Part shown: in pieces, positions 33,155 through 33,404 of the stretch
Numbering within the stretch: position 1 is the stretch's first letter
Layout of the letters: every line of letters starts with the position of its first letter
Assembly (NCBI GenBank): GCA_016190375.1
Contig: JACPQR010000069.1
Span: 1-33,404 of the forward strand
DNA length: 33,404 nt
From: Deltaproteobacteria bacterium
GTDB taxonomy: Bacteria > Myxococcota_A > Polyangia > JACPQR01
Direction of reading: 5' to 3'
Position numbers and translations under genes: made by a program
The notes under the pieces: generated by a model
The model's input: the letters and a program-made list of their open reading frames with translations, nothing else
Database searches by the model: none
Told to the model about the DNA's origin: nothing

Positions 33155-33193
33155 GCCGATCGGTCGGCATCTCGCGCCGAAATCTCGGCGCGA
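33155..33193. promoter_or_regulatory. Inverted repeats upstream of the cytochrome promoter
   Basis: TCGCGCCGA and TCGGCGCGA form perfect 9-bp arms around AATC (33172-33193). A second repeat, GCCGA-TCGG-TCGGC, lies at 33155-33168. They are about 52-90 bp upstream of the -24 element, a normal distance for enhancer sites of sigma-54 activators. Confidence 0.45.
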
Positions 33194-33368
33194 ACGCGAC
33201 AATGCTCGCAAGCCCCAACCCGACGATGCCGCCGCTCCCGTTCGTGCGGCTCTCCCGTCGCGCCCTGGCTCGGAGCCGCGTGCCGACTCGGAGGTGGAGA
33301 ATGCGGCGCGCCCTCGGAGCCGAGATTCGGATCATGCCCATCCGGTTGCTTGCCAGACGCGGGCTCAA

Positions 33369-33403
33369 CAGGCGACAGGCGACAGGCAACTGGCAACTGG
33401 CAG
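33369..33403. repeat. Heptanucleotide tandem repeat, inverse of the left-edge array
   Basis: Five units occur in register: CAGGCGA, CAGGCGA, CAGGCAA, CTGGCAA, CTGGCAG. Their complement is the TTGCCTG/TTGCCAG family found at 39-65. The array runs to the last base of the window. Confidence 0.8.
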
Positions 33404-33404
33404 C

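Larger units (their letters stand above)
33048..33404. other. Right edge, regulatory region without a recognised gene
   Basis: No credible gene is seen. The region holds the promoter elements of the cytochrome gene, two inverted repeats at 33155-33193, and the heptamer array at the very end. Open frames here are Arg/Pro-rich shadows. Confidence 0.6.

Overview
The window is GC-rich DNA, densely coded on both strands, probably from an uncultured member of the Myxococcota or a related former deltaproteobacterial lineage. This is inferred from several traits: Asp/Ala-rich lipoproteins with FG-GAP/VCBS propellers, Cys-rich WGxWxxC repeat lipoproteins, a C-terminal GGC plus hydrophobic plus Arg-tail anchor of MYXO-CTERM type, abundant sigma-54 activator and kinase genes, and many GTG starts. 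No rRNA, tRNA, CRISPR array or complete transposase gene is visible. Both edges of the window are heptamer repeats, so it may be a whole assembly contig.

Layout. 295-2258 (-): exported N-acetylmuramoyl-L-alanine amidase and a TolB-like propeller, behind a near-consensus sigma-54 promoter. 2259-2539: a highly structured intergenic region with phased GTGCAC repeats and two perfect 15-bp hairpins. 2540-4033 (+): Ala-rich helical-repeat lipoprotein. 4070-7897 (+): fused HyuA-HyuB 5-oxoprolinase whose linker carries an inverted pair of REP-like repeats. 7958-8610 (+): RHH/PIN toxin-antitoxin pair. 8654-12074 (-): glyoxalase II-like hydrolase and FG-GAP/CARDB lipoprotein. 12100-14791 (-): receiver-histidine kinase and PAS-histidine kinase, divergent from an NtrC-type sigma-54 activator at 14958-16373 (+). 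16456-17123 (-): Phd-like/PIN toxin-antitoxin pair. 17323-18345 (+): Cys-rich lipoprotein. 18464-27712 (+): flgB-flgC-fliE-fliF-fliG-fliH-fliI-fliJ-fliK-flgD-flgE, mostly coupled by ATGA overlaps and headed by a perfect sigma-54 promoter. 27772-28624 (+): MntA-HepT toxin-antitoxin pair. 28681-30042 (-): NtrC-like protein that has lost both the receiver aspartate and the GAFTGA loop. 30108-33038 (-): OmcA/MtrC-like decaheme lipoprotein cytochrome, again behind a sigma-54-like promoter.

How the parts may work together. A complete kinase/activator set and three sigma-54-type promoters (cell-wall amidase, flagellar basal body/hook, decaheme cytochrome) suggest one local RpoN-dependent programme for envelope remodelling, motility and extracellular electron transfer. 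Many first genes of transcription units lack a Shine-Dalgarno sequence and have a -10-like hexamer 6-10 nt before the start codon, which suggests frequent leaderless transcription. Three different toxin-antitoxin modules sit at the junctions between operons.
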